Shown: positions 32,331-44,124 of the stretch, piece after piece
How positions within the stretch are numbered: the first letter of the stretch is position 1
How the letters are laid out: every line of letters begins with the position of its first letter
NCBI RefSeq assembly: GCF_024323335.1
Contig: NC_066581.1
Span: 435,438,238-435,502,237, forward strand
DNA: 64,000 bases
Direction of reading: 5' to 3'
From: Lathyrus oleraceus
Taxonomy: Eukaryota > Streptophyta > Magnoliopsida > Fabales > Fabaceae
The notes under the pieces: model-generated
Database searches by the model: none
What the model was told of the DNA's origin: nothing
Seen by the model: the letters and a program-made list of their open reading frames with translations, nothing else
Made by a program: the position numbers and the translations under genes

Positions 32331-34276
32331 GGCTATCACTGATCCCAAAAAGGTTATCATTGTTATTCACATACTCTATATCGGTCGATGTTACCTTCTT
32401 TGAGTCTGTTCCATATTTTGAATCCAGTCACGTAACTCAAGAACCCATTCAAGAAAGTACTCCCACACCTTTTCCGACAGTTATTAATGTCCCGCCTACC
32501 ATTATCCCCCATCGGTCTATGGCTCATGATCCCCCTATTTCTCGACCACTTCAAACATATCAGAGTCGTCACCCAACACCTGTCGTCCCTGTCCCTGAGG
32601 TCATACTTGTCCCTGAGGTCATTGCAGACTCTCCTCCGATGCCTTCGCCATCACCGGATCTGATCTTGCAACCCGAGTCCGATCTTCCGATTTCCCTTCG
32701 AAACGGTATACGTCAAACACGAAATCCTTCTCCACATTATATTGATTTATGTTATCATCATCTTTCTCCTTTGCAGTATACTTGTTTATCTTCTTTGTCT
32801 TCTGTTTCTATTTCTAAAACTCCAGGTGAAGCATTATCCTACCCTGAGTGGAGGAAAGCAATGATTGATGAAATGTGTGCTCTTCAAAGCAATGGTACCT
32901 GGGAACTGATTCCTTTATCCCATGGGAAATCTCTAGTAGGTTGTCGTTGGCTTTAAATAGTGAAAGTTGGTCCAGATTGTAAGATTGATCGATTTAAAGC
33001 TCACTTGGTAGCCAAAGGATACACTCAGTTTTTTGGATTAGATTATAGTGATAGCTTCTCGTGTGTAGCCAAGATAGAATCTGTTAGACTTCTTCTAGCC
33101 ATTACAACCATTTTACATTGGCCTCTTCATCAACTTGACATAAAAAATGCTTTTTTTCATGGTGATCTTGAAAACGAAGTATATATGGAGCAACCACATG
33201 GATTTATTTCTCAGGGGGATCATCGAATATGGTGTGTTGGTTACACATGTCTCTTTATGGTCTTAAGCAATCTCCGAGAGCTTAGTTCGGTAGATTAAGC
33301 AATGTAGTACAACAATTTGCTATGGTCCATAATGAAGCTGACCATTCTGTTTTTTATCATCACTCAGCCCAAGGATGTATTTATCTTGTTGTGTATGTAG
33401 ATGATATTGTCATAACTGGTAGTGATCAGCAGACTATACTTCATTTAAAATAACATCTCTCGAATCAATTTCAATCAAAAGATCTTGGTAAACTTCGTTA
33501 TTTCTTGGATATTGAGGTAACCCAATCTAAAGATGGTTTCGTGATTTCTCAACGGGAATATTATATGGATATTTTGGAAGAAACAGGTTCGTTGAATGCT
33601 AAACCAGCTGATATTCCTATGGATCCAAGTGTCAAACTACTACCCAATCAGGGGGAGCCTCTATCTGACTCAGGAAGGTATAAGAGATTGGTTGGATAGT
33701 TGAATCATCTCATAGTCACTTGTCCAGACATTTCTTTTGCAGTTAGTGTGGTAAGTCAATTCTTAAACTCCCTTTGTCAGGAACACATGGATGTTGTTAT
33801 CCGGATTCTAAGATACATCAAATATGCTATAGGAAAAGGTCTAGTGTATGAAAATAAAGGACATACTCAGATAGTTGGATGCCCCGATGCTGATTGGGCA
33901 GGACCACCCATTGATATATAATCCACCTCTGGGTATTGTGTACTTGTTGGAGGAAACCTTATATCCTGGAAAAGTAAGAAACAAAATGTAGTTGCAAGAT
34001 CAAGCATCGAAGCAGAGTATAGGGCCATGGCAATGGCAACATGTGAACTTATTTGGTCAAAACAGTTGCTAAAGGAACTTCAAATTGAAGAAGCAATACC
34101 AATGACACTTATTTATGATAATCAAGCTGCATTGCACATTGCTTCAAATCCAGTCTTCCACGAGAGGACCAAGCATATTGAGATAGACTGTCACTTTGTC
34201 AGAGAGAAAATCGAGTCAGGTGACATTGTCAACTCTAATGATCAATTGACATACGTGTTTACAAAATCCCTGTGAA
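32318..34276 (+). pseudogene. pol: Copia C linker, reverse transcriptase and RNase H
   Basis: A Pro-rich linker (VVPVPEVILVPEV) precedes RT: EWRKAMIDEMCALQ, GTWELIPLSHGK, a stop near 32953, then FKAHLVAKGYTQ, LDIKNAFFHGDLENEVYMEQ, intact YVDDIVITG near 33390, and RNase H with DADWAGPPID, ATCELIWSKQLLKEL, NQAALHIASNP and HIEIDCHFVREK. Stops occur near 33296, 33450, 33697 and 33919, and a short deletion near 34227 removes four residues found in A and B. Confidence 0.85.
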
Positions 34277-34345
34277 ACCCCATAACTAATTATATATGTA
34301 ACAAACTTGGTGCCTTTGACTTATATGCTTAAGCTTGAGGGGGAA

Positions 34346-34514
34346 TGTTGATATTTGTAAATGTAGTGTTAGTAATATTTGTATATCAAATAGTCACACA
34401 TCGAATATATCATGTAATTAGTTGTAATCTCTCTCTCTCTCTAATAAAGTCTCTGTAGTGCTTTTCAAAACACATAATTTATTCAAATGTCTCTTAGTCT
34501 CTTGTATTTCAACA
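34346..34514 (+). repeat. 3' LTR of copia element C
   Basis: 169 bp, TGTTGATATT...TTTCAACA, after the polypurine tract gagggggaa (34337-34345). It contains a short CT expansion near 34430. Confidence 0.92.
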
Positions 34515-34519
34515 GTTTT

Positions 34520-35181
34520 AATTTTTTATAAAAAAATATTAAATACATTTCAAAATATAGGTAGCAATCCTCCAAAAAGCAACTCCCAAATATACCATAA
34601 ATAAATCTTTGTAGTTTGATGGATCAGAGACATGTTTTTGATTGGAAATGCTCTTGGATCTTTGTATTTTGAGGGGTTGGTCCTCTTCTTTAAACTAATT
34701 AGCCATGGTTTAAAAAAAACTAGGCGGATCCTTTTGGGAAAATTATACATGTAACTTGGCTACTACTATGATCAAAATATGAGTATAAAAATTCTCCAAA
34801 GCGTTGTTTTGTTAACCTTTATATAATACTCTCTTGCAGTTCCTGAGATTTGAAGGGATGTTTTACTTCAAAATCCCGTTCAAGTATAGAAAAAGTTCCC
34901 TCCAATAGCTTTTTAAGAAGCTTTTTTGTTGTTGTGTTTTTTTTACTTAAATAAAACTACTTTTTGTTATTAAGATCTGCCTTACAAAAATGATTGGCAT
35001 AGTTGCAAGCAAAAAAGAAAGCTGAGCCAACAAAAAAAATCTTAATGCTTCTTATATGTTACTTAGATACCATTTAAAAATATTTAAATATTCCTAGATT
35101 TCAGAGATACATTTTTGGATGCATCTAATTCTCAATTAACATTAAAATATTTCGGAGATGCATCTTCAAACTTATTTCTAA
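34520..35181. other. Unassigned AT-rich sequence
   Basis: No gene or element recognised. From about 35100 the motif ggatgcatct/agatgcatct appears, matching the other side of the Ogre-type insertion at 43596, so this is the flank of the target repeat. Confidence 0.4.
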
Positions 35182-36201
35182 GATGCTGTCGCAGCGTAAA
35201 AAAATCTAGGCGCAAGGAAGACTCAGAATATAAATAAAACAGAGTCGCCACCGAACTTTATTTATTCCCGAAAAGGAAAGGGAAAATATCGATAAAACCC
35301 ATAAAAAACAAAAAGAAATTTTCGTCGCAAGCAAATTGAATTTGGGAGTCGGTTATGCAAAAAGAAGGTATTAACAATTCGGTGTGCTCCGAACGCTCGA
35401 CCGTTAAGGGGTCTAAAGAGATGTGCATCTCTTGGTCCTTTGTCTTTCAATTTTTATTACGAAAAATGTTTTGCATCAACGACTTGACGTTGTATTAAAC
35501 ATTGCAAGTTGATTATGAAAAGAGTTTGAATTAATAAGAAGACATACTCGACGTTGAATTCAAATTGAATGTGATTTGGGAAAAACACTCGACATTGAAT
35601 CGAGGGTTATTGTTTTTTTGTTCATTTCTAAAAGTCGTTGATTTAATCTTGAGTTAACAACTAATTAATACAATAAAAAGGAAGGGAAAACGGTAAATGA
35701 TTACACATCACATGAATGGGGATACAATTTGTCGAATGAGGATACAATACAACAATTAACAATACAAGCTCAATAAAAAAATGTAAATAACAAAGATCTC
35801 ATTGTAAGAAGGTCCAAGAGAAAGGCAATAGACCAAAAATAAGTCGGATTTTTAAACTACTAAATTTAACGCTGTGTTAAGCAATTATAAAGTGATTCAT
35901 GTATGAATCATCCATCTGAGGCCGATCAATAAACTCTATGCGTTTAAGCAATTTCTAAAGTTAAATTAAATTTTTAACTCCAAAATTGTAATGCATCTAA
36001 AAATTCAACAACTCGATGATTTAAACGACATTTCTCAAAGGTAAGATAAAACGAAAATTAAACTACTGAGTTTAGCGTTATGTTAAACAATCGTAAAGTA
36101 ATTCATGTAAGAATCACTCTAGCTGAAGCCGATCAATAAATTCTATGCGTTTAAGAAATTTTTGAAGTTAAATTGAATTTTTAACTATGAAATTACAATG
36201 C

Positions 36202-39200
36202 TGTAGCGGGAAGTTCATGATCATCAAGCTATTGACAAACTAGACATCAAATAACATGAGTCGCCACCGCGCTTTTATTGTATCCAAGGGAAAAGGGAAA
36301 AAGTACGAACAAAACCTAAAAGTAAGAAGTTTTCAAATCAAAACTAATAAAATGTCAGAGATTACAGGTAAGGGGGTTGGTTACACAGAGGGAAGGTGTT
36401 AACACCCAAAGTGTCATAGGTACTTCTAGGGAGCCCTTTTTGTGTGCATATGTATTTTGTACAAAGTGATGTTTACAAACAAATAGAATGGGGGGATGAG
36501 AAAAGAATTCATTAATTATATTTTTGTGTTTGAAAAGACCTTCGGTCTTGTGCCTACGTACCAACATAAAAATGAGGGATCAAAACCTCGTAGTTCGTGC
36601 TACAAATTTCAAAATGGATGCATTGCTTTTAACAAAAATTAAGTTTGAAAGGCACAAAGGACTAAAAATGGTTTGAATGAGTTAGTCCTTTTTGGCTTTT
36701 TGAAATTTTAAGTCAAGTATAGTTAAGTCTATTTACAAGTTTGATTTAAGAAAAGAAGTTTGAGAATGCAATGGCATAAGACCAAGGTTTCTATCTTTTT
36801 GCAAAAGTGGTCTAAGTTTAGAACAAAAGTAGTTCACACAAAGAAGATTTTGAAAAATGGAGGGAGAGATTTTTGAAATTAAAGAAATGGGGAGAAGATG
36901 AAGAGGCTATTATATGTACAAAAATTAAAAGTTTAGAGTTGAAAATATCTGACCAAATGGGTAGAAATCCAATAGATAAGAATGTCAATAGAAACCCAGA
37001 ATTCCCTTGGACTTTTAGAATCAAGCAACACACAAATGCACAATTATATTATCTTGAAGAGCAAGGCATCAAATAAAGATGGCCTCATCCAAGCTTATCC
37101 ATTCCATGATCTTCTTCAAAATAGTCCATGTAACAGATGAATTCAACAAGTCACAGGTTCAGAATAACAACTTCACAATGGTCATGTTGCAGATGAACTT
37201 AGAGATGTCTTCAAAGATGTATCAGATGAATTTCAAATTGCAAGCACTTGGTTTCTCAGCAAGTTGGCATTGGCCAAGTCCCCTAACATAGGAAGGTTAC
37301 CTAGATTCTAAGTCCATTTGTCCAAGATCAAGCCAACAGTCAACTCAAAAGTTTTTTAGGGTTTTTGTTATTATTATGTACATTAATGGTCAAAGACCAA
37401 ACAAACAAGCAAAGTACACAAACAAAATATATCACACAATATGGTCCAAATGGACAAAGTGAAAATTGCATTAACATAATCAATTAGAATGATATGAACA
37501 ATGGCAAATGAAGTAGAGTGCTAAAAGTAAATTGCATTAAAGTAAAGGCTTGAAATTAGAAGTTAGTAGTTAGTAGGTTAGGAGTTAGTATTGTTTTGTT
37601 TTTGATTTTCATTTCAAGACATTCTTTGGAGAACACTCAACCCACTTATCACAAGCATGAATCCTTGAACCAAAGCATCTTCCAAAGGAAGTAAAGAAGG
37701 CCAAGTTTCCACACAATACCATGAAAGAGGGGAGACTTACAATCTCACTAACTAGAATGCTTATGCCTTTTATGTCACAAATTTAGCGCTATGTTAAGCA
37801 ATCGTAATTGGACTATGTAGAAGTCACAACTATTTGAGGTCGGGCAATAGAAATTTGGTGTTAATGCATGTTAGAGACATAGTATAATGGAATATGCTCA
37901 TGAAGCATACCACACACAAAAAGAATATGCAAAAGGTGTGACCTAATCTCATCCATACTCATGTCAATTTTTCAATCAACTAGCATTAGGACTTTGAGAT
38001 ATAGGCCAAATGGAATGAATGAATGAAGAAATGGAATAAGATGAAGTGGGAGGGGAATGGATGAAATCACAAATTGGTCAAGGGAGGACTTGTACCAAAT
38101 TAATATCATTCATTCATTTTGGGAGATGGAATGTACGTTCCATCAATCCCTTAAGTCCAATGATATTAATTTGACAAAGTCAAATCAACCTTGACCAAGG
38201 CCCAACAACAAGAGTCAAACATAAACAAGTCATCACAATTGGTCAACAAATTTATTTGGCATTTATTCAAATTAAAAATACTAAAATAGTGCATTTAAAT
38301 TAAATATGGTTTGTCCAATTCCTAAAATCTCATCAAAACACCAAAGAAATGTCCATGAGATTTATCATAGGTCGAACAAGGTCAAAGGACCTTGGAGAAA
38401 AATTTCATAATTTTTGGACATTAAATTTTTTTTAAACAATTAAAAACAAATGAAAAACCAATTAATTCATGAAAAATATTAATAATGATCCAAAAAATAA
38501 TTTTAATTCAGAATATGAACGAGAAAAATATTTGATTTTTTTTGGTGAAAGTCCCATATTTTTTGGATCAATATTGAATTTAATATGAATTATTGAAAAT
38601 AATGCAAATAAAATGAAAATTAAAATATCAGAAAAAACATGGACCACTTGTTCTCCCTTATTAATTGAGGTGGCAGATCAAGTGGCCAGGAATACGCGTT
38701 CTACCACGGTCATGAGTTAGCGCGTGGCAACATTGATAATCAAAACACACGCTCCAGATTAAAACAAATTAACAAGATCATGTGGCTGGGAGACATGCCA
38801 GCGCATGGCCGGAGCTGTAGCTCTGGTCTTCTTCTCCGGTGGACCTCACCGGACTGGTCCACCATCAACCATCACCAAAATTAAAAACAAGGACATGATT
38901 TTAACGTAAAAATGGAACTGAGCTCGAATCTGGCCTTAATTCACTCTAACTCCAAGCATATTGAGAGATGCATGGAGTTGAAATTTGAGGTACATGAACT
39001 GAGTTGCTTCGATTCGGCCTCAAAGCAACTCAATCTTCTTTCCTACATTGGTAGGACTTCAGACAACCAAAGAATCAATAGAATTGAGCAAGAATTTAAG
39101 AGAATCGAAGAGTTCAAAATTTATGGAAAATACCTTCGATGGAGGTCTGGGTTCAACTGATCTTGATCTTGCTTGTGCTTGATCTCACCCCACTTGCTTG

Positions 39201-40902
39201 CAGAAGAAGGATTGGATGCTTACAAGGTTGTGGATTCCTGGAGATTTGAATTTCAAAACAGTGGAAATTCAACCTCAAATTCAAGAGAATTTCTCAGGCT
39301 TATCCTTTGCAAAGTGAGGGTTTGAGATGGGGGATCAAAGTTGGCGCAAATGTGTGTTTAATTCTGAGCAATTGGAGCTCTATTTATAGCTGAAATCATT
39401 GATATTTGCACACTTGAAATCACTTTCCAATTTTGGTCATGGATGATGCATGGGTGCATGGGCGTGCATAGACCCATAAAATGATTGCCATAAGTCCACA
39501 AATGAATGTTGGATAGTCTGAATTAAGCTTGGATTGCAAGACAAGTGTGCATTTGGATTTGAAGTTTGATCTTTTCCAAGTGATGTCACCCTATTTATGC
39601 CATGCGCAGCCTATGCATTCCTTGTCCAAAATGAATGAATTTGAGCTCTTTGGAAAGGTGAGATCAAGAGGAACAACTTTCATGTTCAACACTTTTTCAT
39701 TTGGAGCTTGGAACTTGGATAAATTTAGGTGGAAGTTTGGAAATTTTTGACATATCAAAAATTTTCTAAGTGTCAAGCCATATGTTTCAATATTCCACCT
39801 TACTTAACTTTTTATATGAGCTTCAAATGAGAAAAGTGTCTTCATAAAAGTTGTATCTCTCTCAAAGACCTTAAAAATGGTCACCAATTTCATGTCATTT
39901 GGATTTGAAATGATAGAGTTATGCATTTTTGAAGATTGGAAAAATCACTTGATCAATGGTATAGGTCAAAAGTGACCTATAATGTAACCTCATATCACAT
40001 GCTCAAAAAAGTTGAATTAGCTCCGACTCTAAAAATCAAAGTTGAAGCAGACACATTGAATTTGATTGTGCAACTTGGAAATATTTCATATCATAAAAAT
40101 TGATCAAGTTATGGCCTTGGGAAGTTGACTTTCAAATTAGGGTTTAGACAAAATGACCTATAATGTTTCAACATAGAAAATGATTTTCCAAGCAAAACTA
40201 GCTCTAGGTCTCAACATGAAAGTTGTTTAGAATGTAATTTAGAGTAAGTTTGATCTTGGAATCATTTTCATATGGTGAAAATTTAGGAGATAAGGTCTAG
40301 GGAGACCCAATTTTGATAAGATGAATCCATCTGGCCAACCACCATCAACCAACTTGCTAACTTCCAATTCTCTTGACTTTCTTGGCGCATGGTAGATCAT
40401 ATATGCATAAGATGATGAATTTTGAAGTGTCGCTTGAGAAATTTGATCAATTGGTGAGATAGCTTGTTGGAGAAGTTACTCAAGATACCCAGTCAAACTA
40501 GGGTTTCCAAGGCAAATCACCCTCAAACTCTTGAAGAACTCTTGATCAATATATCATGTAGAGAACATTGGGACTCATATATGATGTTCATAACAATTCT
40601 TGAATCAATTCTTGGTTGTGCTCTTTGTTCATGAGGGTCTCAAACCCTAGATGTGAACTTGATGAATCAATGGAATCATGCCCTTTCTACAAAAGAGTTA
40701 GACAAATGCAAAGACATATTTTTGGTATTTTGGTTAGTGAAATGATAAGATACAAGTATAATATAATCACAAAGTGCTTGGTGATCTCTCCCAAAATAAA
40801 CCCAATGAAAAGGGGTAAGGAGGATGCCAAGGTATGATCCCAATGCTAGTGCTTATGATGAAATTGCATGAGGGATCTTAGGGTCAAAATTGGGGTCTTA
40901 CA
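36202..40902 (-). mobile_element. Ogre solo LTR (4.7 kb)
   Basis: On the minus strand it starts TGTAAGACCCCAATTTTGAC at 40902 and ends CCCGCTACA at 36202. Flanks AATGC (36197-36201) and AACGC (40903-40907) are a target duplication with one transition. Joining the flanks restores the 204-bp repeat unit of the host LTR, which confirms the boundaries. It is 4701 bp with no internal region, so it is a solo LTR. It is related to the LTRs at 46179 and 52086. Confidence 0.88.
39381..39388 (-). promoter_or_regulatory. TATA box of the solo LTR
   Basis: tatttata on the plus strand gives TATAAATA on the minus strand, about 1.5 kb from the LTR start. The same box is at matching positions in the two LTRs further right. 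Confidence 0.5.
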
Positions 40903-41383
40903 AACGCATATGAAAATCCAACAACTCGATTATTTAAACGATATTTTTAAAGGTAAAAAGAAACGACAATTAAACTAAATAATGTAGCACTATGTTAAGC
41001 AACCGTAAAATATTTCATGTATGAAATACTCTATCTTAGGTCGGTCAATAAACTCTATGCGTTTGAGCAGTTTCTGAAGTTATATTGATTTTTTAACTCC
41101 AAAATTACAATGCATCTAAAAACCGATAGGACAACAAATTGAATTTTTTATTTAACAATTTAAAATAATCAATTTTATCGATAAATAACAATAATAATAA
41201 GTGTAATGCTAACTTGTGCCCCAATGGTACAAGTTAAGAGATAAATATAGTAAAAATTTATTGGAAATTGTGCCTTAAATTTAATAAAACTTTATAATTA
41301 ATGCTTTTATTGTTTTTTTCAATATGAATTTTCTATTTATGGATTTTTTAACATGTGTCCTTGGGACACAAGTTAGCATTACC

Positions 41384-41613
41384 CTAATAATAAAAAATAT
41401 AAATAATAATGATGATAATAATGATAATTAGTAATGATAATTAATAATGACAATAATAATCCATAAAATATAATGATAATAATAATAATAATAATCTTAA
41501 ATGGTAATAATAATCAATAATAATAAATAATAATTATAATGATAGTAATTAGTGATAGAGATAACAAATAATTAGTAATAATAAATAAAAGTTAGTAATA
41601 ATAATAGTAAAAG

Positions 41614-41649
<36 letters not shown>

Positions 41650-41757
41650 ATAACAACAACAACAATAATAATAATAATAATAATAATAATATAATAATAA
41701 TAATAATAATAACAATAAATATAGTAGTAGTAATAATAATAGTAAAAATAATAAAAA
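41384..41757. repeat. TAA/ATA-rich microsatellite
   Basis: Mostly (AAT)n with scattered gat, aac and tag variants. The Tyr-rich frame predicted on the minus strand at 41592-41879 is an artefact of this repeat. Confidence 0.95.
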
Positions 41758-43600
41758 TAAGGAAAAAAAGGGCGAATTTGAAGATAAAAAGAGAGATATT
41801 TTGTTTTAAAACTTAGGTCCCCCAACCGAAAGTTGACATGTGTCACAAGGGAGAAAAAAAAATAAAAACAAAAGCACAACCTCTTCTTCTTGCGCTCAAG
41901 AACAGGAAAAACATATGAAATTTTCTTCTATTGGTTCCTTTGTCTCTCTCGCTCACGGTCATGGGAGGCGGCCGATTGATGGTGGTGGCACAACGACTGC
42001 CCCTCCCTGCTCACCCTCTCACTCGCTTGTGAATGTCAATAACAACATGAAAATATTAATCAAAATCCACCATATTTACAAAATCATGAATAAGCAACAA
42101 AAACACAACCTCAACAACAAAAAACTTGGTTTTAATCTTCTCCCACTTACTTACTCTCCAAAACCCAACGATGGTGCTTGAGTTGTTGATGATGGTGTAA
42201 TGAAGTTTGTGTTGTGTTGGAGAGAAAGAGAGTTTATGTGTTGGTTTTGAAGAAGGTTCATGGAAGAAGTGAGGTTGGGTTGTAGGGAAAGAGGAGATGA
42301 AATGATTTATGTTGGAAGGGAAGAAGATGGAAGTGAGGAGAAGAAGAGTTATGTTGCTGGTTTTGGAGAAAGATTATTTTTTTCAAAGTTTGTGTGAGAG
42401 AGGAGTATTCTGTATGTCGTGTTTATGAAGTTGAAAAAGAGAAGAAAATGAGTGTGGGGCAATCTATGCGGAAAAGAAAGAAGAGGAAAAAAAATAAAAA
42501 AATGAAAAAAAGAAAGAAAGAAAGGAGCACATGGGAGGGAAAAAGATAAAGAGAAAAAAAAATTTAAAATAAGGTCAAATGTCTCTTTTCCATTGGTCCA
42601 AAATTTAATCAATTTTAAAATAGGAAAATGACAAGTGACTTATGGTGATTAGTTAACATTTTAATTCAAAAATAAATAATCTTTTTATTTTTACTAATTA
42701 AATTAACAAATAAATAAACATAAATTAAAATCGAATTGAAAACACAAATAATTCTAAATAAATTTTCCTCTTTTTTGGCAAAAGAACAATAATAATCGGA
42801 TAAAAGCTGAATAAAAATTGGGCGTAAAAATGTTAGAAAAAATAAACTGAACACACAAAAATGATCAGCGGGAAAAAAACTTCTCGTAAACATACAAATT
42901 TTGATCAAATTTTAAAATAAAAAATGATCGGTTAAGAAGGTTTAGGCTGATTAAAATACGACCAAAAAAGTAGTCGAAAAAATAAAACGAGTACGCCAGG
43001 TTAAACTACGTGAATCGTAGATTAAGAATACTGACGTCTGCAAGCTTAATTTTGAAATTTTACACCCACTAATTTTACGCATATTTGCAAATTGATTCAA
43101 ATGATTTGCTTGTAGATCCAAAAGATTATTTTGATTGATATTTTAAACGTTATACGGAATGAAATGCATGCTATGATAAGTAAAAAATGTAGATGTATGG
43201 TGAATGCATTCGTTTACTGATCGAGAAAATATGAATAGACAATCAGATGTAACATAAACACTCTTGGATTATTTGCTTCTGGTTCTCAATCACACTCACA
43301 ACCCTACAAAGATTTAGATGACAACAACAGTCTTGGTTGTCATCCTTTGGACCTCTGAAACATGATGTAATTGAATGAACGATGGATTGAGGTTGAGAAA
43401 TCAAGTCTTTTGAGTTCTTTAATCAATAGATGACTGAATGAAATATCATCAAGACCAAATAAAATACCATAACTCCTGACTTTTCATCTAAAATCCTAAT
43501 GAATGTTTTTTACTGAAAGAATACATGATAAAAATGAAAAGATTATGCTATGTTGATGCAGGTAAAAAGCTCAAGGTAAAATTTAGGGTATAACAGATGC

Positions 43601-44124
43601 ATCTCCGGAATGTTTTGGAGCTTAAATCACATCAAAATCCTTCTCCTTCCTCATTTGTGATATTTCTCAAAACCTCTTCAAACTCTCTGAATTTGTTTCT
43701 CATCACCAAGTCCAAAATCAAATAACTAAGCTCATAGGATCTTCAATCAACCTCAAAAAAATCATCTAACAGTGAAGCAAAGTGAAAAATTGTAAGTTTT
43801 TTGATGTATTAAAAAGTTTTTGAGTTTTTGTGTAAATGAGTAGAAATTGATGATTAAGGTTAGAAATGAATAAAAATTGCATGAATGATAGTTTAAACAT
43901 AGTGTAAAACATGTTTGTTGGCTGATAATGATGACCCAAACTTTTTTTTTATGTTTGCATTTGTGCATTGGCGCCATTGACGAACCTGTTGTCTTGCAGA
44001 AAATTCCGGAGATGCATCTCCAGAATTTTTCAATGTTTTAGTTTTCCAGTAACTCAAGATGCATCTCCAGAATTTTCTCAGTCTTTTTTTTTCTAATTTT
44101 CTTGCTTGCAGTGTTGCTTACTTG
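43601..44124. other. Flank with repeated gatgcatctcc motif
   Basis: No gene recognised. The near-palindrome gagatgcatctcc occurs near 43596, 44010 and 44060, and in the left flank near 35150, so the target of the solo LTR was itself a dispersed repeat. Confidence 0.4.

Larger units (their letters stand above)
30598..34514 (+). mobile_element. Ty1/copia element C, gag-less with a captured TRIM segment
   Basis: Plus-strand element with a perfect target duplication GTTTT (30593-30597 and 34515-34519). Architecture is the same as element B: LTR, primer site tggtatcagagc, TRIM internal domain, TRIM LTR, second primer site tggtatccagagcc, leader, protease, part of integrase, RT, RNase H, polypurine tract gagggggaa, LTR. 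Gag is absent, and integrase lacks its N-terminal half. LTRs are more diverged from each other than in B, so it is an older insertion. Many stops. Confidence 0.92.
35854..41125. repeat. Three tandem units of about 204 bp in the solo LTR
   Basis: Units start at 35854, 36060 and 40972 with aaactac or aaactaa, followed by atgttaagcaa and (c/g)gatcaataaa(c/t)tctatgcg. The second unit is split by the nested LTR (36202-40902); removing the insert and one target copy restores a length of 207 bp. Confidence 0.85.
35187..43595 (-). mobile_element. Ogre-type solo LTR, interrupted by a second solo LTR
   Basis: On the minus strand it starts TGTTATACCCTAAATTTTAC at 43595 and ends GCTGCGACA at 35187. A perfect 5-bp duplication GATGC flanks it (35182-35186 and 43596-43600). 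Without the nested insert it is about 3.7 kb and has no gag or pol, so it is a solo LTR from unequal recombination, or a non-coding element. It contains three 204-bp repeat units and a TAA-rich stretch. Boundaries are firm; the family is inferred from the ends. Confidence 0.8.

Noticed and set aside
41592..41879. Tyr/Ile-rich frame on the minus strand
   Set aside because: It is the translation of the AAT-rich microsatellite.
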